NCBI GenBank assembly: GCA_038363925.1 | Contig: JAQQWL010000001.1 | Span: forward strand, 2,232,001-2,296,000 | DNA: 64,000 nt | Direction: 5' to 3' | Source: Apiospora phragmitis | Taxonomy: Eukaryota > Ascomycota > Sordariomycetes > Amphisphaeriales > Apiosporaceae | Part shown: piece by piece, positions 1-12,188 of the stretch | Layout: each line of letters opens with the position of its first letter | Position numbering within the stretch: the first letter of the stretch is position 1 | Notes under the pieces: model-generated | Database searches by the model: none | What the model was told of the DNA's origin: nothing | Seen by the model: only the letters and a program-made list of their open reading frames with translations | Position numbers and translations under genes: made by a program

Positions 1-296
1 GTCCAAACTGTGCCTGCGACAATAGGTGTGGCACGAATGACTTATCTCTCGGTTCCAACTTGTGAGGAACGATGCTATCAATATTTCGCTAGATCTCCGA
101 GGAAATCAGGGCGATTATCTCGCTGGCGAATCGCCTGCGGCATGCCGCCATAAACCCAGGCGTAGCAGCGCAGGGGCCGACGCACGCATCACTATTGCGA
201 TGCAACATAGCCAACTCATTAGATGTAAGCTTCCCTTTGTCCAACTCGAGTGGATAGTCCATAGATGCTGTGGCGATCAAGTATGCCACGCTTTGT
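1..296. other. 3' flank of PAT1, no gene recognised
   Basis: This is the sequence downstream of the PAT1 stop codon. Short open frames exist on both strands, but none shows a recognisable domain, a splice pattern or a convincing start, so I treat it as 3' UTR/intergenic DNA. Confidence 0.4.
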
Positions 297-2905
297 TTAC
301 TTCAGAAGTTCGACATCGAGACCAATGGATCGCATAAACAAGTTGACGTTGTCGAGTCGTTGCTTGGCCATCTCCGACGGCAACGTCTTGGATAATGCCA
401 CCGTGTCCATGACACGGTCCTTGACGGCAATAACTAGGCGTTGCTGTTCATCGGGGCTGGCACCAATACCAATAGCGGCGAGGAACTGCCATACGTAGAC
501 GTCTTCTCCCGAGGTGACGGTTCCAGGGAAGATGTGAGGAAGAGTCGGCTCCAAGTGGTTGAAGAAGTTGTTGAACTCTACGACCCTAAAGTATTATTAG
601 CCATTGCGTTCGTGGACCACACTGTGTATTCGATTCGGTACTTACCACTGATGCCAAGATTGCTCGTTAGCCAGACCATTCTCCTTGATGATCTCGGCAC
701 GGCTCAGGATCATGGTCAATACGGAGATACCAATTCGGGTTCTTGCGATGGTGTTGATGTTGATCTGCTGCGTGATAATGCCCAATATGCCAGTAACGAT
801 ATGGAGTTCGGTATCATTCAGCAGGTTGAACAGGGCTGGCATCACCGCCATCGAGAAGGTTTCGATGCTCTCGCGCATAGCGGCCGACATATTGATAGGC
901 TCACCGGTCTGAACCTGCGCACCCTGGACAACATCGAGCTGGTCCAGGTGGACAACGATCATAGTCAAGATGGTAGTGCGTTGCGTGTGGTTAAGTTGAC
1001 GGAAGACCCGCGGGATGGCCTTCTTACCCTTAGGGTACGACAAGAACGTGATGAAGGGGTGCATAACGTTGCCACCAACCGGGTCGTGAACCTTGAGAGC
1101 ATCCCAGAGATGCTTGTTCAGCTTCTCGGCAGTCTCTTCCCACTCGATTTGCGCCTGATCTTTCTCGCCATTCGAAGGCGGCGGTATAGTACGCTCGTGG
1201 TCCTCCATCTTCATCAGGGTCGAGTAGACTTCCTCAATGGCCCGGAGCGTCACTTTACGATCGCCAATGTTGGACTCATTAGGGCGATGGGCGCTACCTG
1301 GTCGGTGAGCATCATTGCCGCTGTCAGTGCGCTTGATGTTCAGCAAAGGCTTGGGCGTCTTGGCGTTGCTGAAGGAGATCTTGCCAAGACTGCCTTCGAT
1401 GACAAGTTGCTTATTCTTGGGCTTATTCTTAGCAGCCTCGACGGCGCGCTGCACCTGCTGCTCCATTCGCTGCATGTGATTCTCAGGGCCACGGCCGCGT
1501 CTCATATTGCCATGACGGTTGCCAGTCTGAAACAGGTAGGTTTGGGCAAAGTTATTGAGCGGCTGGTTGGGGTTGGGCCGTCCGGCTCTGAGGGAGCTGT
1601 GGACTTGGTAATAGAAATCCTCAGCCAGAGACGCATCGGTGCCGTACTCGCCAGGGTCGCCCGTAGCAGATACTAGCTGCTGCAGCTGGATTCTCGTGAT
1701 GAAATTCTTGTCATGAGGGGTCATCAGACCGTTATCCTTGCTAAGGACAAATATCTTGTGATTACGCTTGGCGCGTCGTGCTTCAGCCTCAAGGAACGCA
1801 GCTTTCTCCTTGTCCGACAATCCAGATAGCTGACCAGGGTGAGTGATCACCGGCTGGCCCGCTGGCTGGGCCACAGGCTGGCCGCGACCATACGAGTTCT
1901 GCGGTCGATGAGCCTGGCTTCCCATACGCGGAGCATCTCCAGCCATGCGGGCGGGGTTCTGAAGGATCTGAGTGGGAGCCGGCATACCAGGCTGCTGCTG
2001 CTGCTGCGGTTGTTGCGGTTGCTGTGGCTGTGGGTATTGTTGATGCTGGTGAGACAAAGGACTAGGCACATTGGGTACATGCTTGGACGAAGGTCGCTGC
2101 AAAATAGTCACAGGATGGCCGTGAGGTCCACCGGCACCTTGAAGCTGTGCCTGGTGAGACTCGGCAGAGGAGGCAAAGCGACCATCGTGAGTCTGCAAGA
2201 AGGGCTGCGTAGGGATATCAGCCTGCTGCTGGAATCGGTAGTCAACGTGCTCCTGGGGGGGTACTGAGGTTGCTGTTGCTGCGCAAGAGGGGGCGGCTGG
2301 ATGTAAGGGGAAGTAGCGATAGGCGTCTTGCTAGCTGCTTGGGCACGCATGGCGGCTTCGACTTCTTCCAGGCTCATGACCTTGCGGCTTGCGGGCTGCT
2401 GCTGCGGCGGCGGGGTATGGCCAGCGGCCGAAGGCGTTGCCGGTTTCTTAGGCGCGGTGCCCCAGATGGAAGCATCGATCTGGAGATCGGCGGTCGGCTC
2501 AGTGTCGCGATACTTTTCGTAGCCACTTCGAACAGGCTTTGGCTGGGTATAAGCGTTCGAGGCGTAACCCATGTAGGCCTCGTGCTGGGGAGCAACGGGG
2601 ATCTTGGGCGCGGGCTGGTGACGTTGGAATCGCATTTGCTCCTCCTCGAAGGCATTTGAAACTTTGGCCGTCGCGCCGAAGAAATCAAAGTCCTTGCCTA
2701 CACCCCCTTGCGAGCTACCCACGTTGCCTCCATCGCCAAAGGTGTCATCGTTGAAGGCATCATCCGTCTCGTCGAGCTGATCACCCAAGCCATCATAGGT
2801 ATCTTCGTAGTTCAGCGCTTCGAGGTCGTCGTCGTACTTAGATAGATCGGCAAACGGGTCGTACGACTGGCTGAAGCCAGGTGCCGCCGGGTTATGACCA
2901 GCCAT
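297..2905 (-). CDS. PAT1: PAT1-like deadenylation-dependent mRNA-decapping factor
   Basis: Pat1 bridges deadenylation and decapping: it binds the Lsm1-7 ring and Dcp2/Dhh1 in P-bodies. Seen: an acidic N-terminus starting at ATG 2905 (MAGHNPAAPGFSQSYDPFAD) with DLEALNYEDTYDGLGDQLDE, a Q/P-rich low-complexity middle, and a helical C-terminal Pat1 domain ending SIGLDVELLK. An intron at 586-645 (GTAAGT...TTTAG) joins HQW to VVEFNNFFNHLEP in frame. The reading frame breaks at the 7-G run 2255-2261 (7 C on the coding strand). One extra C would join ...QYPP to QEHVDYRFQQQ and give about 849 residues, normal for the family. The open frame just upstream of the ATG begins with TTG, so 2905 is preferred. 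Family assignment is strong; the break is probably a sequence error. Confidence 0.9.
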
Positions 2906-5900
2906 GATGGCGGCGCTCAAGAGCTAGGTCGCAACAAAGGATTGCCCCGCAGGCAATGTAGTAAGAGTAACTGAGAGATACCAAGATCTGGAGGCGAGTT
3001 TAGTATGGGGGCAACGCAGACCAAACCTATGCGGAGGAAAAAAAAAAAGATGATGCGTAAGACGTTGGCAGATTGAAGTAAGGTTCGGGGGGGGCAACCA
3101 TCTGGGTTTCCCTAGACGAAAAAATGTGTGATGCGGAGAATATCGCCGGTATGGGTACGGGCAAAGGAAACTCTCAAGGTGGTCAGGCTCGAACAAATAA
3201 CCCCCGTCTCGTTCTGACGAAGCTTGCAAGAAGCTGCGAAGAGTACTTGTACTACCCAGATCGTCAAGGGCCCTGATCGCCGCCGAGTGATAAATATGTG
3301 GTGATGGGAGCTTGGTTGAAGGAGGGGAGTGCGGTGCGCTGCTTGGCTGCTCAACTCAACGTGGGGCAAGTTTGCCCGGGATTGTGGACAACAGCAGTCT
3401 GGTGGGAAGGCGCACTTGCAGCTTCTCGGCGCTCGAGAGGAACAGAGAGGTGGGATTAGGCAGGACAAGAGACAGTGGCTTGTACTCACAGCTAAAATAA
3501 AGCAAGAATATACTGTATTGCCACGTTGTTAGGATGCTGGATCATGATGCGACGATATGTGAAGTCCGAATATCGACGATAATCTAACCGTCACGGTCCA
3601 AGAGCACTACTGTCTTCGGAGATAGACTTTACTACACCAGAACCAAGGAATGAGGACTTGTGGCTCAGCCAAAATCGATAATAACCTTAGCTAGCAGATT
3701 GTGTTTGGTAGTATGAGGGAAAATGAAGAGGTGTTGGTGGTCGTCAGGAACCAGGGCGCGTGCTTGATCTACGCACGGTTGATGATGATGATTGATATCC
3801 TGGGTCTGAGGCTGTCTCTGTGTCTTTCGTGCCGCCACTACACATCGGCCAGCCAACTTTGGTCAGGTCGCCCAAGCTCTCAACCTAGGTGCGGCTGGGT
3901 ACCTAACCTAAGGTAACGAATGTCCTCGGCGTCATATTTATTCCACTCCGCCCGGGTCCACGGGCATGGACTCGACATGGAACGGAACGGTTTCAAGATC
4001 CACTCCAAATGTTGGCGACTCATATTCCTGCGTACATTCCGATATCCAGTTATAGACATCTGGAACATGGAGTTCGAAACACTGCCAATTTGTGTTCATC
4101 ACAAAAAGAAACCAAGTCTAGTTGGCCAGACGGACAATCCGGAATGGTTTATCAATATTCGTCCATAAAATTGCTCCTCTCACTTGGATTATGCATCAAG
4201 ACTACAGCAGTGAATGGGTACTCGTCAGCGAGGCTACTGATGTGTGAATGATGGATAGACACTGAGGTTGCAAGGAGGCTTCCCTCACTAGAACACCCAG
4301 GGACAAGCCACTGCTGGCTGGATCTGCCACAAAACTTAGGTGTATTGTAGAACTCTACGGGTAACTGCATTGGCCGAGCAGGATATTTCAAGTTTATCTC
4401 CGTACGTTGTTAAAATGTCAACTCGTTGGCTTTGCTCCTTGTCATACTCAGCTGCCCGCTATCAGTTATGCTTTGAAGATAAATTAGTTGGGGTGCTGGC
4501 AATCAAAACTGGTGTTTACAGACACAAGGACCAATCGCCTTGAAAACAATGCAGCGATTATCTTGACAATGGCCGCATAATGATAACGTTGCCCGTGACG
4601 CGGTGAGAATGGCTACATTCTGTACAGCATGACAGCGTTTTCATATGCAGGTATTGCCTCCTCGGGCATGAACTTCCTTTTTTCCATGAAGGAAAGATAC
4701 AAAAACTGGACATTCCCAAGACACCTGGCACCCAAACACAGCCAGTACATATCACAAGAGAATACAGAGAGTTGAGAGGTATCTTTCTTATATCATGTCG
4801 TATGTTGGTATTCGCTAACGAGATCGACAACGCTTGATCGTGGAGACGGCCGTCTTACCCGTGTTGGCTGGCACCTTGGCAGGTACCATTTATCTTACTG
4901 GTCCTGGGAAAACCTCGTGTTACTACATACTCCATACTCGAGTAAAAATAAAAGAATACGACATTTTAGTAGTTGACTTCATCCAGTAAAAAGGGTATTC
5001 CCATTGCGTACTCCGTATTACCATTCTCAATGGGCCATCATGCTTGAATTGCTTTGTGTCATGTCGGTGGTAAGGTTCTTCAGCTTATCCTTTTGGTGTA
5101 GCGACACACCTGTGGTAGACTACCTGCAACGACTGTGTAAGCCAGACAGCCTGCGGCAGCCTACGGGTAAATGACCTGCAGATATCGATATGGCAATGTC
5201 AAAGACATGCAGTGCATACACATGTGCATCTTCTATCACTGCCATTTGCCTTCTCCCGAGTAAAAGCTCAGATACTTTCAAAAAAGCCAAGGCCACGTAG
5301 CAGGGTCCACGCTCCACAGCAGGGATCCGGGTACGGGCTGGCTAGAGGCCCTGCCCTGTGACTTTGATTGTTCCCAGCTGTTGCTGTTCTTCAGCGCAAG
5401 TCAACTTTTCGTTTTGGGCAATTCCAGGCTTTGTTTGCTGGAGGGTTTGTGCCCCCTTTTCCTACCTTCTTAGCAGCCCAGATGTACAATACATAGTCCA
5501 ACACCCTTGCCTGTCAACTTCGACGCCAGTTTGCATAGTGGTAGGGTAGTCTGTGTCTCATCAAAACATTCAGGGGGCCGATATCCCGTTCAGGTTACAC
5601 CTGCCTCGAAGCGCAGCTGAAAAGCTGGAGAATGTAGTCTGGCCGGTAAACTTGCCGTTCTGTGTGGAGTAGTGCGAGGAGAGAAAAGAAAAGTTCTGGC
5701 CCGACAGCATGTATCCTTTGGTGCTGAACAATTGAATGGATCTTGGGAGTCGAGTCTGGTTCCATTTCCTCATCCTGCTGGAATACCTGGTACTTAAAAT
5801 AAAAGAATCCATCAGTTCCAGCTCGGCCCCAAAAGGTGCTACCTGCGAATGTTCAATTTGATCGCTTCCACTTCACTACACTGTAACAGAGCCAAGAGAC

Positions 5901-6316
5901 TTTGTCGTCTGCTGTTGTGCGCTGTACTTCTCTTCTTTTTGTTCCTCTGTAGGCAGGCGGCGGCAATCGTACATACCAAGTCAACACAAATTCGAACCTT
6001 TTTGTGTCACTTGTCTTTTTTGCTTCATTTTTTTCATCTTGCACTCACTCCCTCTCTTCGCCGCGATCCCTTCGACCCTAACTTCTTCCTAAGGGTGCCT
6101 CCCCTTTGTTCCACGTCGCGCCAAGCTGCATATACTTTGACTAGGAACAATTGGGTCCCCCCAGTTGCCCCCTTATCGGCCGCCAGTCGATCGCATTGAC
6201 TAGGCCCTCTATTAGACATTTGCCCTAGACACCTTCCGTACCTCAATTCTCCTCTTCAACAACTTCAGGTCATACTTTTTCTCTCTATACACCATTGTAG
6301 CGAGGATTTGGACAAA
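2906..6316. other. Intergenic region between divergent PAT1 and the GT15 gene
   Basis: This holds the two promoters, which fire away from each other. The PAT1 side (2906-3490) has pyrimidine-rich stretches. The GT15 side (about 5900-6310) has C/T-rich leader-like sequence running to the ATG. A copy of the 9-mer TACTCCGTA lies at 5009-5017. I see no coding signal, tRNA or repeat array in the middle 2.4 kb. Confidence 0.5.
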
Positions 6317-7905
6317 ATGGCGGCTGGAAACGCACGTATCGTGCGATACGTTCTGTTTGCCTTCTTTGTACGTTTCCAGTGATCCGATCTTCCTGAATCG
6401 CGCCCCCAGTATTAACACTAACCCGCCGTCTCAAGTTTGTTGCCGTCTCTATTTCATGTCCCATTCCACATACCAAGGCGTGCCACTGAAACCAGAATCA
6501 TTCGGAGCCGGACGCGGATCGACTACAAGCGGAAATGGCAAGTCGGGTGATGGTGGAATGACCGGAGCAGGCACCAAGGGCTCCGAGATCCAGAAGGAGG
6601 AGTCGTTGCTGAAGAGTGGCGCTAGCACCGGCAGTGACAGCGGCAAGTCCAGCGTTGGCTCGTCGCCAAAAGGCACCACCGGTAGCTCTGGAATTGCCGT
6701 TTCGCACCAGGACCTCTCCGAGGCCCCCATGGCCTTGAGCCCTTCGGACGCCGGCTGGGACAACCTGATGGGAACAGCACCCGGCCCTCGCATGAACGCC
6801 ACTTTCGTCACCCTCGCCCGCAACAGCGACATTTGGGACATTGCCCGCTCCATCCGCCAGGTCGAGGATCGATTCAACAAACGCTACAACTACGACTGGG
6901 TTTTCCTGAACGACAAGCCTTTCGATGCCACCTTCAAGAAGGTTACCAGCTCGCTGGTCTCCGGCAAGACGCACTACGGCGAGATCCCCCAGGAGCACTG
7001 GTCTTTCCCCGATTTCATCGACCAAGACAAGGCGAAGAAGGTGCGTGAGGACATGGCGCAGCGCAAGATCATCTACGGCGACTCGGTCAGCTACCGCCAC
7101 ATGTGCCGCTTCGAGTCGGGCTTCTTCTTCCGCCAGCCTTTGATGATGAACTACGAGTGGTACTGGCGCGTCGAGCCCAGCATCGAGCTCTTCTGCGACG
7201 TCCACTACGACCCCTTCCGCTACATGGCCGAGAACAAGAAGAAGTACAGTTTCGTGCTTAGCTTGTACGAATACGTCGAGACGATCCCTACTCTCTGGGA
7301 CAGCGTCAAGAAGTTCATCAAGAACAACCCTCAACACATTGCTGAAGGCAACTCGATGGCATTCCTCAGCGACGACGGTGGTGATACCTACAACCACTGC
7401 CATATGGTAAGTAACATAGTTCTGGGACATTAATGGACCAAGTCACTGACATCTTCATAGTGGTCCAACTTCGAGGTCGGTAACCTGAACTGGTTGCGCT
7501 CACAGGCATACATCGACTTTTTCGAGTCTTTGGAACAAGGACGGTGGCTTTTTCTACGAGCGATGGGGCGATGCTCCCGTCCACTCGATCGCCGCCGGTC
7601 TCTTGCTGAAGAAGGAGGAAATCCACTTCTTCAACGACATTGCCTATTATCACGTGCCCTTTACCCATTGCCCGACTGGCGAGAAGACACGGTTGGACCT
7701 GCGTTGCCATTGCAACCCCAAGGACAACTTTGACTGGAAAGGTTATTCCTGTAAGTACCGGCCCGCTGTGCTCTTTTGTTACAAACTTCCAGCTAACCCA
7801 CGGCCAACAGGCACATCGCGATACTTTGATCTCAACGGGTTGGAGAAGCCGGAAGGCTACGAGAACCAGCAGACTAGAGATGACGTAGTTTTCTGTATAA
7901 CATAG
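6317..7905 (+). CDS. GT15 alpha-1,2-mannosyltransferase (Kre2/Mnt1/Ktr family)
   Basis: This is a Golgi type II membrane enzyme that transfers mannose from GDP-Man to O- and N-linked glycans of secreted proteins. Exon 1 (6317-6367) gives [17 protein letters not shown], the start of a signal anchor. A Ser/Gly-rich stem follows, then the catalytic domain with [39 protein letters not shown] and the family signature [17 protein letters not shown] near the C-terminus. Introns: 6368-6435, 7407-7460 and 7751-7810. Two frame breaks are inferred. One base is missing near 6446 (restoring it reads [17 protein letters not shown]), and one A is extra near 7535 (removing it reads [20 protein letters not shown]). 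With both, the protein is 468 residues, typical of the family. Which KTR paralogue it is cannot be told from sequence alone. Confidence 0.9.
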
Positions 7906-8240
7906 AGGTCATGCTGATTTCACTCTAATGACGAATTCAATTTTATGTGCATCAAAACGGTTCAAGGGGAAATGGACACATCAAAAGGGGTGTGTGGTAG
8001 GCGTCATAGGGTCCCATTGGAGAAAGTGGTAGCCAAGGGGTTCTTCTGTACATATCTCTTTCAGACATTGTGCCATCTCAGAAAAACAGATTTTAGTGTC
8101 CGCTTGATCTATGGTATAATATGTTACATGTGATGTACAGATGAAGCTATCTATCCATACCTCTAGTGCCTGGCAATCAAGCATATACGGCGTCTTTTGC
8201 CTGGTTCTAGTCATCTGTCTCGCTAGACTTGGGGGTTCCT

Positions 8241-9038
8241 TTAAACTCCCACGGAGGCCTTCTTCGGCTTCTTGGTGCCGTACTTGCTGCGACTTGTCGA
8301 ACGGTTTGCAACACCACCTGAGCACTAATATTAGCAGATGTTGAAGTAAACGATATGAACCACTACCAGGGGATCCAAGTTCACCCATTGCTGATATGGG
8401 CCTCCTCCATTGCTTCCTCCCACCACAACGGATTTCGCAATGGTGGCGAGGGAAGGAGGAAACAGAAGGGAAGATCAGGGGCTAAAGCTTACCAGATCCA
8501 ACGCTCCTCGCACCAGATGGTACCGCACACCGGGGCAATCCTGGGCGCGCCCGCCGCGCACCAGCACGACGCTGTGTTGCTGGATGTTGTGGCCCTCGCC
8601 GGGGATGTAGGCCGTGATCATGCGGCCGCTGCTCAGGCGCACACGGGCCGTCTTGCGCTCGCCCGAGTTGGGCTTCTTGGGCCGCTGGATGCCGACCTTG
8701 AGGCAGACGCCCTTCTGCTGCGGGCAGTGCGTCTCGGCCAGGGCCGGGGAGATGGCGTGGCGGGCTCGCTTGCCCTTTTTGTGGCAGCCCTATTATATAT
8801 TGTCAAAAAATGCCTAGTTGGATTTTTGGGGCTGGGTCGCAAATTGTATGTGCGAAAGTAGTGATGGGTAGGTAGACGCACTCGAATGGCTTGCATTATC
8901 GTCGCTTGCGGCGCCGGGGGTGCTGGAGAAGGTGCGCATCGTTGTCGTCTTCGTGGGGGCCTTGGGGGCGATGCTCGGCATCATGGCTGGCCTCCGTGCC
9001 AGTGTCGGCATGAGGTATCGGAAGAGCGGCGCTGCCAT
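8241..9038 (-). CDS. MRPS12: Mitochondrial small-subunit ribosomal protein uS12m
   Basis: uS12 sits in the decoding centre of the small subunit; this copy is nuclear-encoded for the mitochondrion. Seen: an N-terminal Arg/Ala/Ser-rich targeting region ([20 protein letters not shown]) ending about RTFSSTP, then the conserved core [80 protein letters not shown], and a C-terminal [12 protein letters not shown]. Exons: 8882-9038, 8493-8789, 8241-8324. The run of five G at 8916-8920 appears one base too long; with four, exon 1 continues [12 protein letters not shown], matching the family TLNQVIRG. The last acceptor is ambiguous: ATTAG at 8325-8326 keeps frame but adds Cys-Ser before GGVANRSTS. About 178 residues. 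Confidence 0.9.
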
Positions 9039-9541
9039 GGTTGCGACAATGAGGTTCGGTTTCTTCGAGAATGGGACACCCCAAGCAGCACCTCAGATAT
9101 CCGATCCTATCATCAATGGAGCGACATGGATGAATCTCAATTTGCCAGAAGCTCCAAGCCACACCTAACTGTGGCTGGTGCGGGTATCGGCGTTAAACCT
9201 CCGCTGGGTTCTGCGCTGGGCTCGCCCCCCTAACCGATTCACATGCCAAATAGGAAGGTGGGTGGGCAAATCGTCTATCCCCGCCACGCCACGGATCTCA
9301 GTCATCCCCTTGCTCTACCCCAGACTTCGGTCCGGGATTTCTAGTGGCTATCCTCGGCTGAGGTTACGCTTGGGGAATGCGCCCTGGAATCTGACTTGAA
9401 GTCGTCAGAGACGACAATACAAAACCGCCCCTTTGACACCTTAAGAAAGCCTTCTGCTCTTGATTACTCGTGGTTCATTCCCGACATCCTATCTTGATCT
9501 TCCTTGATTACATTCCATATAGATTCTTTATATCATCCACC

Positions 9542-10938
9542 ATGTCTTCAATCGCACGAGCCCTCCGGCCCGCATTGCGACAGAGCCGGTGCGTCACAGC
9601 TAAACTTTCCTCCGCACCGCGATGCAGGCGGACCGTCAGGCCGTTCAATATTTCCCAGCAGCAGTATGTCACGCTTAAATTCGCAATATTTGCCTAAGAT
9701 GGTTGTTGTCTAACAAGTACAAAGAATACGATGTCTCTCGGCCACGCCCCGCCGGCTCAGCGACATTACCGACATTTCGCCAACCCCCATAGACCACCTG
9801 TCCGAGGTCGAGGTTGCCATGCAAGAGAACCGTCGCAAAGTTCGCCAACGATGTGATATTACCTAAGGTCCGGGATATGGACGAGGCCGAGAAGATGGAC
9901 CCGGCGTTAGTAGAGCAGCTGTTCGAGCAGGGGCTCATGGGCGTCGAGATTCCTGAGGAGTATGGAGGAGCCGGCATGAACTTCACGGCCGCCATTGTCG
10001 GTATTGAGGAGTTGGCACGCGTTGACCCTTCGGTTTCCGTCATGGTCGATGTGCACAACACGTTGGTGAACACCGCCATCATCAAGTGGGGTAGCACTGC
10101 CCTCAAGAAGAAGTACCTCCCCGCGCTGGCCACCAAGACGGTGGGCAGCTTCTGTCTGTCGGAGCCGGTCTCGGGCTCTGATGCTTTTGCCCTGGCGACC
10201 AAGGCCACCAAGACGGCAGACGGGTACAAGATCTCTGGCAACAAGATGTGGATCACCAACTCGATGGAGGCCGACTTCTTCATCGTCTTCGCCAACCTCG
10301 ACGCCAGCAAGGGCTACCGGGGAATCACTGCCTTCGTCATGGACAAGGACACCAAGGGCTTCAGCATTGCGAAGAAGGAGCAGAAGCTGGGCATCAAGGC
10401 CAGCTCGACCTGCGCCATCAACTTCGACGACGTCGAGATCCCCAAGGAGAACCTGTTGGGCGAGGAGGGCAAGGGCTACCAGTACGCCATCGGCCTGCTG
10501 AACGAGGGCCGCATCGGCATTGCTGCGCAGATGACCGGCCTCGCCCTCGGCGCCTGGGAGAACGCCGTCAAATACGTGTGGAACGACCGTAAGCAGTTTG
10601 GCCAGCTCGTCGGCGAGTTCCAGGGCATGCAGCACCAGATCGCCCAGTCCTACACCGAGATCGCGGCCGCCCGCGCTCTCGTGTACAACGCCGCGCGTAA
10701 GAAGGAGGCCGGCCAGAACTTTGTCCAGGACGCCGCCATGGCCAAGCTGTACGCTTCCCAGGTCGCCGGCCGCGTCTCGGGCTTGGCGATTGAGTGGATG
10801 GGCGGTATGGGTTTCGTCCGCGAGGGTCTGGCCGAGAAGTTCTGGCGAGACAGCAAGATTGGCGCCATCTACGAGGGCACCAGCAACATCCAGCTCAACA
10901 CCATTGCCAAGTTGCTGCAGAAGGAGTACACCTCCTAG
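9542..10938 (+). CDS. Short/branched-chain acyl-CoA dehydrogenase, mitochondrial
   Basis: This FAD enzyme does the first alpha,beta-dehydrogenation of short or 2-methyl-branched acyl-CoAs (isoleucine/valine catabolism, beta-oxidation), passing electrons to ETF. Seen: an Arg-rich presequence (MSSIARALRPALRQSRCVTA); FEQGLMGVEIPEEYGGAGMN; LSEPVSGSDAFALATKA; KMWITNSMEA; EGRIGIAAQMTGLALGA; the flavin/dimer motif DRKQFGQLVGEFQGMQHQIA; and the C-terminal IYEGTSNIQLNTIAKLLQ, whose Glu is the catalytic base in this subfamily. An intron lies at about 9664-9717. One A at 9828-9829 is extra: without it ...EVEVAMQE continues TVAKFAND. The frame between the intron and LSDITDISPTPIDHLSEVE (9750-9820) is also unresolved, either a different acceptor or another indel. 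The catalytic region from 9832 to the stop is uninterrupted. Confidence 0.92.
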
Positions 10939-11610
10939 GAGCTTGGACGGCCTTGTTAGAATAGGTGGTCTGTTTATCTCATCATCCCATGTCGAGCAGG
11001 CGTTTGGGTGTGCTTATCTGCCATGTGTTTTAGGGAGTTTGGTAGATCCAGAGCCAGGTCCACGTCTTGGGGATGTGGCTTAGACCAAAATACAGTTGAT
11101 ATTCACTCGCTTTTCCGTCTATGGACACGGTTGGGTACATCGAAGCTGAATTGTGTGTATGACAATACGGCAAGTTGCTCTTGCATCGGTATCTTGTTGT
11201 ACCAACAGCTATGAGAATACCAGCTTGTGGCAGAACTAGCAGTCGCACACTACTTGGTGTCCGGAAATCGCGCCAGGGTGGATATGAGCAGATTATGAAG
11301 TCACTGTGTGAGGGCCTGAAGAGTCAGAGCACTGTAAACTTGCGCAAATGCGTGCATACTATTAATTTCAAGAGGAGCCGGTATCATAATTAGAAGCTGC
11401 GCGTATATGTACGTAGTTAGGCATATAAGGGGTCCCAGTCCAGGAAGTGTTTCGATTCACTTTATTTCGTGTGATACACCCGACACTCTCCAAGCGGTCC
11501 ATAGTCCATATCGTCGCAGGAGCTTTGGAAACATCTGGTACGATTTCTTTTTTCTTCACAACTGCACTATACAATATACATACCCAGCTGCTTATTCGTC
11601 ATCGGAAAGC
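10939..11610. other. Intergenic, nothing recognised
   Basis: AT-richer spacer between the dehydrogenase and the small secreted-protein gene. There is no coding signal beyond short open frames. A pyrimidine-rich stretch near 11545-11570 may belong to the promoter of the next gene. Confidence 0.4.
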
Positions 11611-12045
11611 ATGGGTCCGATCACTCTGACACGAGCCCTGCTGGGGGCAGCAGCAGTGGTGACAGCCCAACCAGTTGTCTACGGCGGCATCGATGGGCTT
11701 CTGTCGAGGGTACTATCAATGCTCTACATACCGCTGAACGGTACAGCAAACCATACGATGACGACCCAGCCAATCGCCATCGAGGCCAAGTACTTCCAGA
11801 TCGCCCGCTACAACTCCTGCTTCTTCTATGTCAAAGCCGAGATCTGCGACGCGCAGGGCAGTTGCAGTTGGGAATGGCCGGCGCAGGTAGGAAACGGCGA
11901 TGTTAACTTTCTTCTCGAAAACGCGGTCAAGCAAATCGGAAATGATGAACATATCGAGGCCTTCGGGTCCATGCAGTGTAATACGAAGATGCAAAAGGAT
12001 GGACCGAAGCCTTTGAAAATGTTTTGGGAGATCCGAAATTCGTAG
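11611..12045 (+). CDS. Small secreted Cys-containing protein of unknown function
   Basis: This is an intron-less frame of 144 residues. The start MGPITLTRALLGAAAVVTAQ looks like a signal peptide (n-region, hydrophobic core, AQ cleavage region), giving a mature chain of about 125 residues. It has four cysteines (NSCFF, EICDA, GSCSW, MQCNT), enough for two disulfides, two N-glycosylation sequons (NGT, NHT), and ends KPLKMFWEIRNS. An upstream in-frame extension exists but is low quality, so the ATG directly before the signal peptide is chosen. I recognise no family. It lies at the edge of a degenerate accessory block, where small secreted proteins are often lineage-specific. Function is not assigned. 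Confidence 0.55.
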   Translation: MGPITLTRALLGAAAVVTAQPVVYGGIDGLLSRVLSMLYIPLNGTANHTMTTQPIAIEAKYFQIARYNSCFFYVKAEICDAQGSCSWEWPAQVGNGDVNFLLENAVKQIGNDEHIEAFGSMQCNTKMQKDGPKPLKMFWEIRNS

Positions 12046-12188
12046 GGTTTCCCTCCGGGCTTTCGACACATGCGGGAAGGCATAACTCGAGAGTATTCAA
12101 CAAACTTAGCTTAGCCGTTGCGCTGAAAGCTGAGGGTGCCTTATTTTTCAAGCCAGGACTCTGTACCGCCTTATTCGCGACTTAGGTT

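Noticed and set aside
586..645. Stop after HQW in PAT1 taken as a truncation
   Set aside because: A GTAAGT...TTTAG intron restores the frame into the conserved last exon.
441..1676. Plus-strand open frame of 411 codons opposite PAT1
   Set aside because: It is antisense to the conserved PAT1 C-terminal domain and its frame reflects the codon bias of that gene; no domain of its own.
6498..7430. Minus-strand open frame of 310 codons
   Set aside because: Antisense to the GT15 catalytic domain; Val/Ala/Glu-rich shadow.
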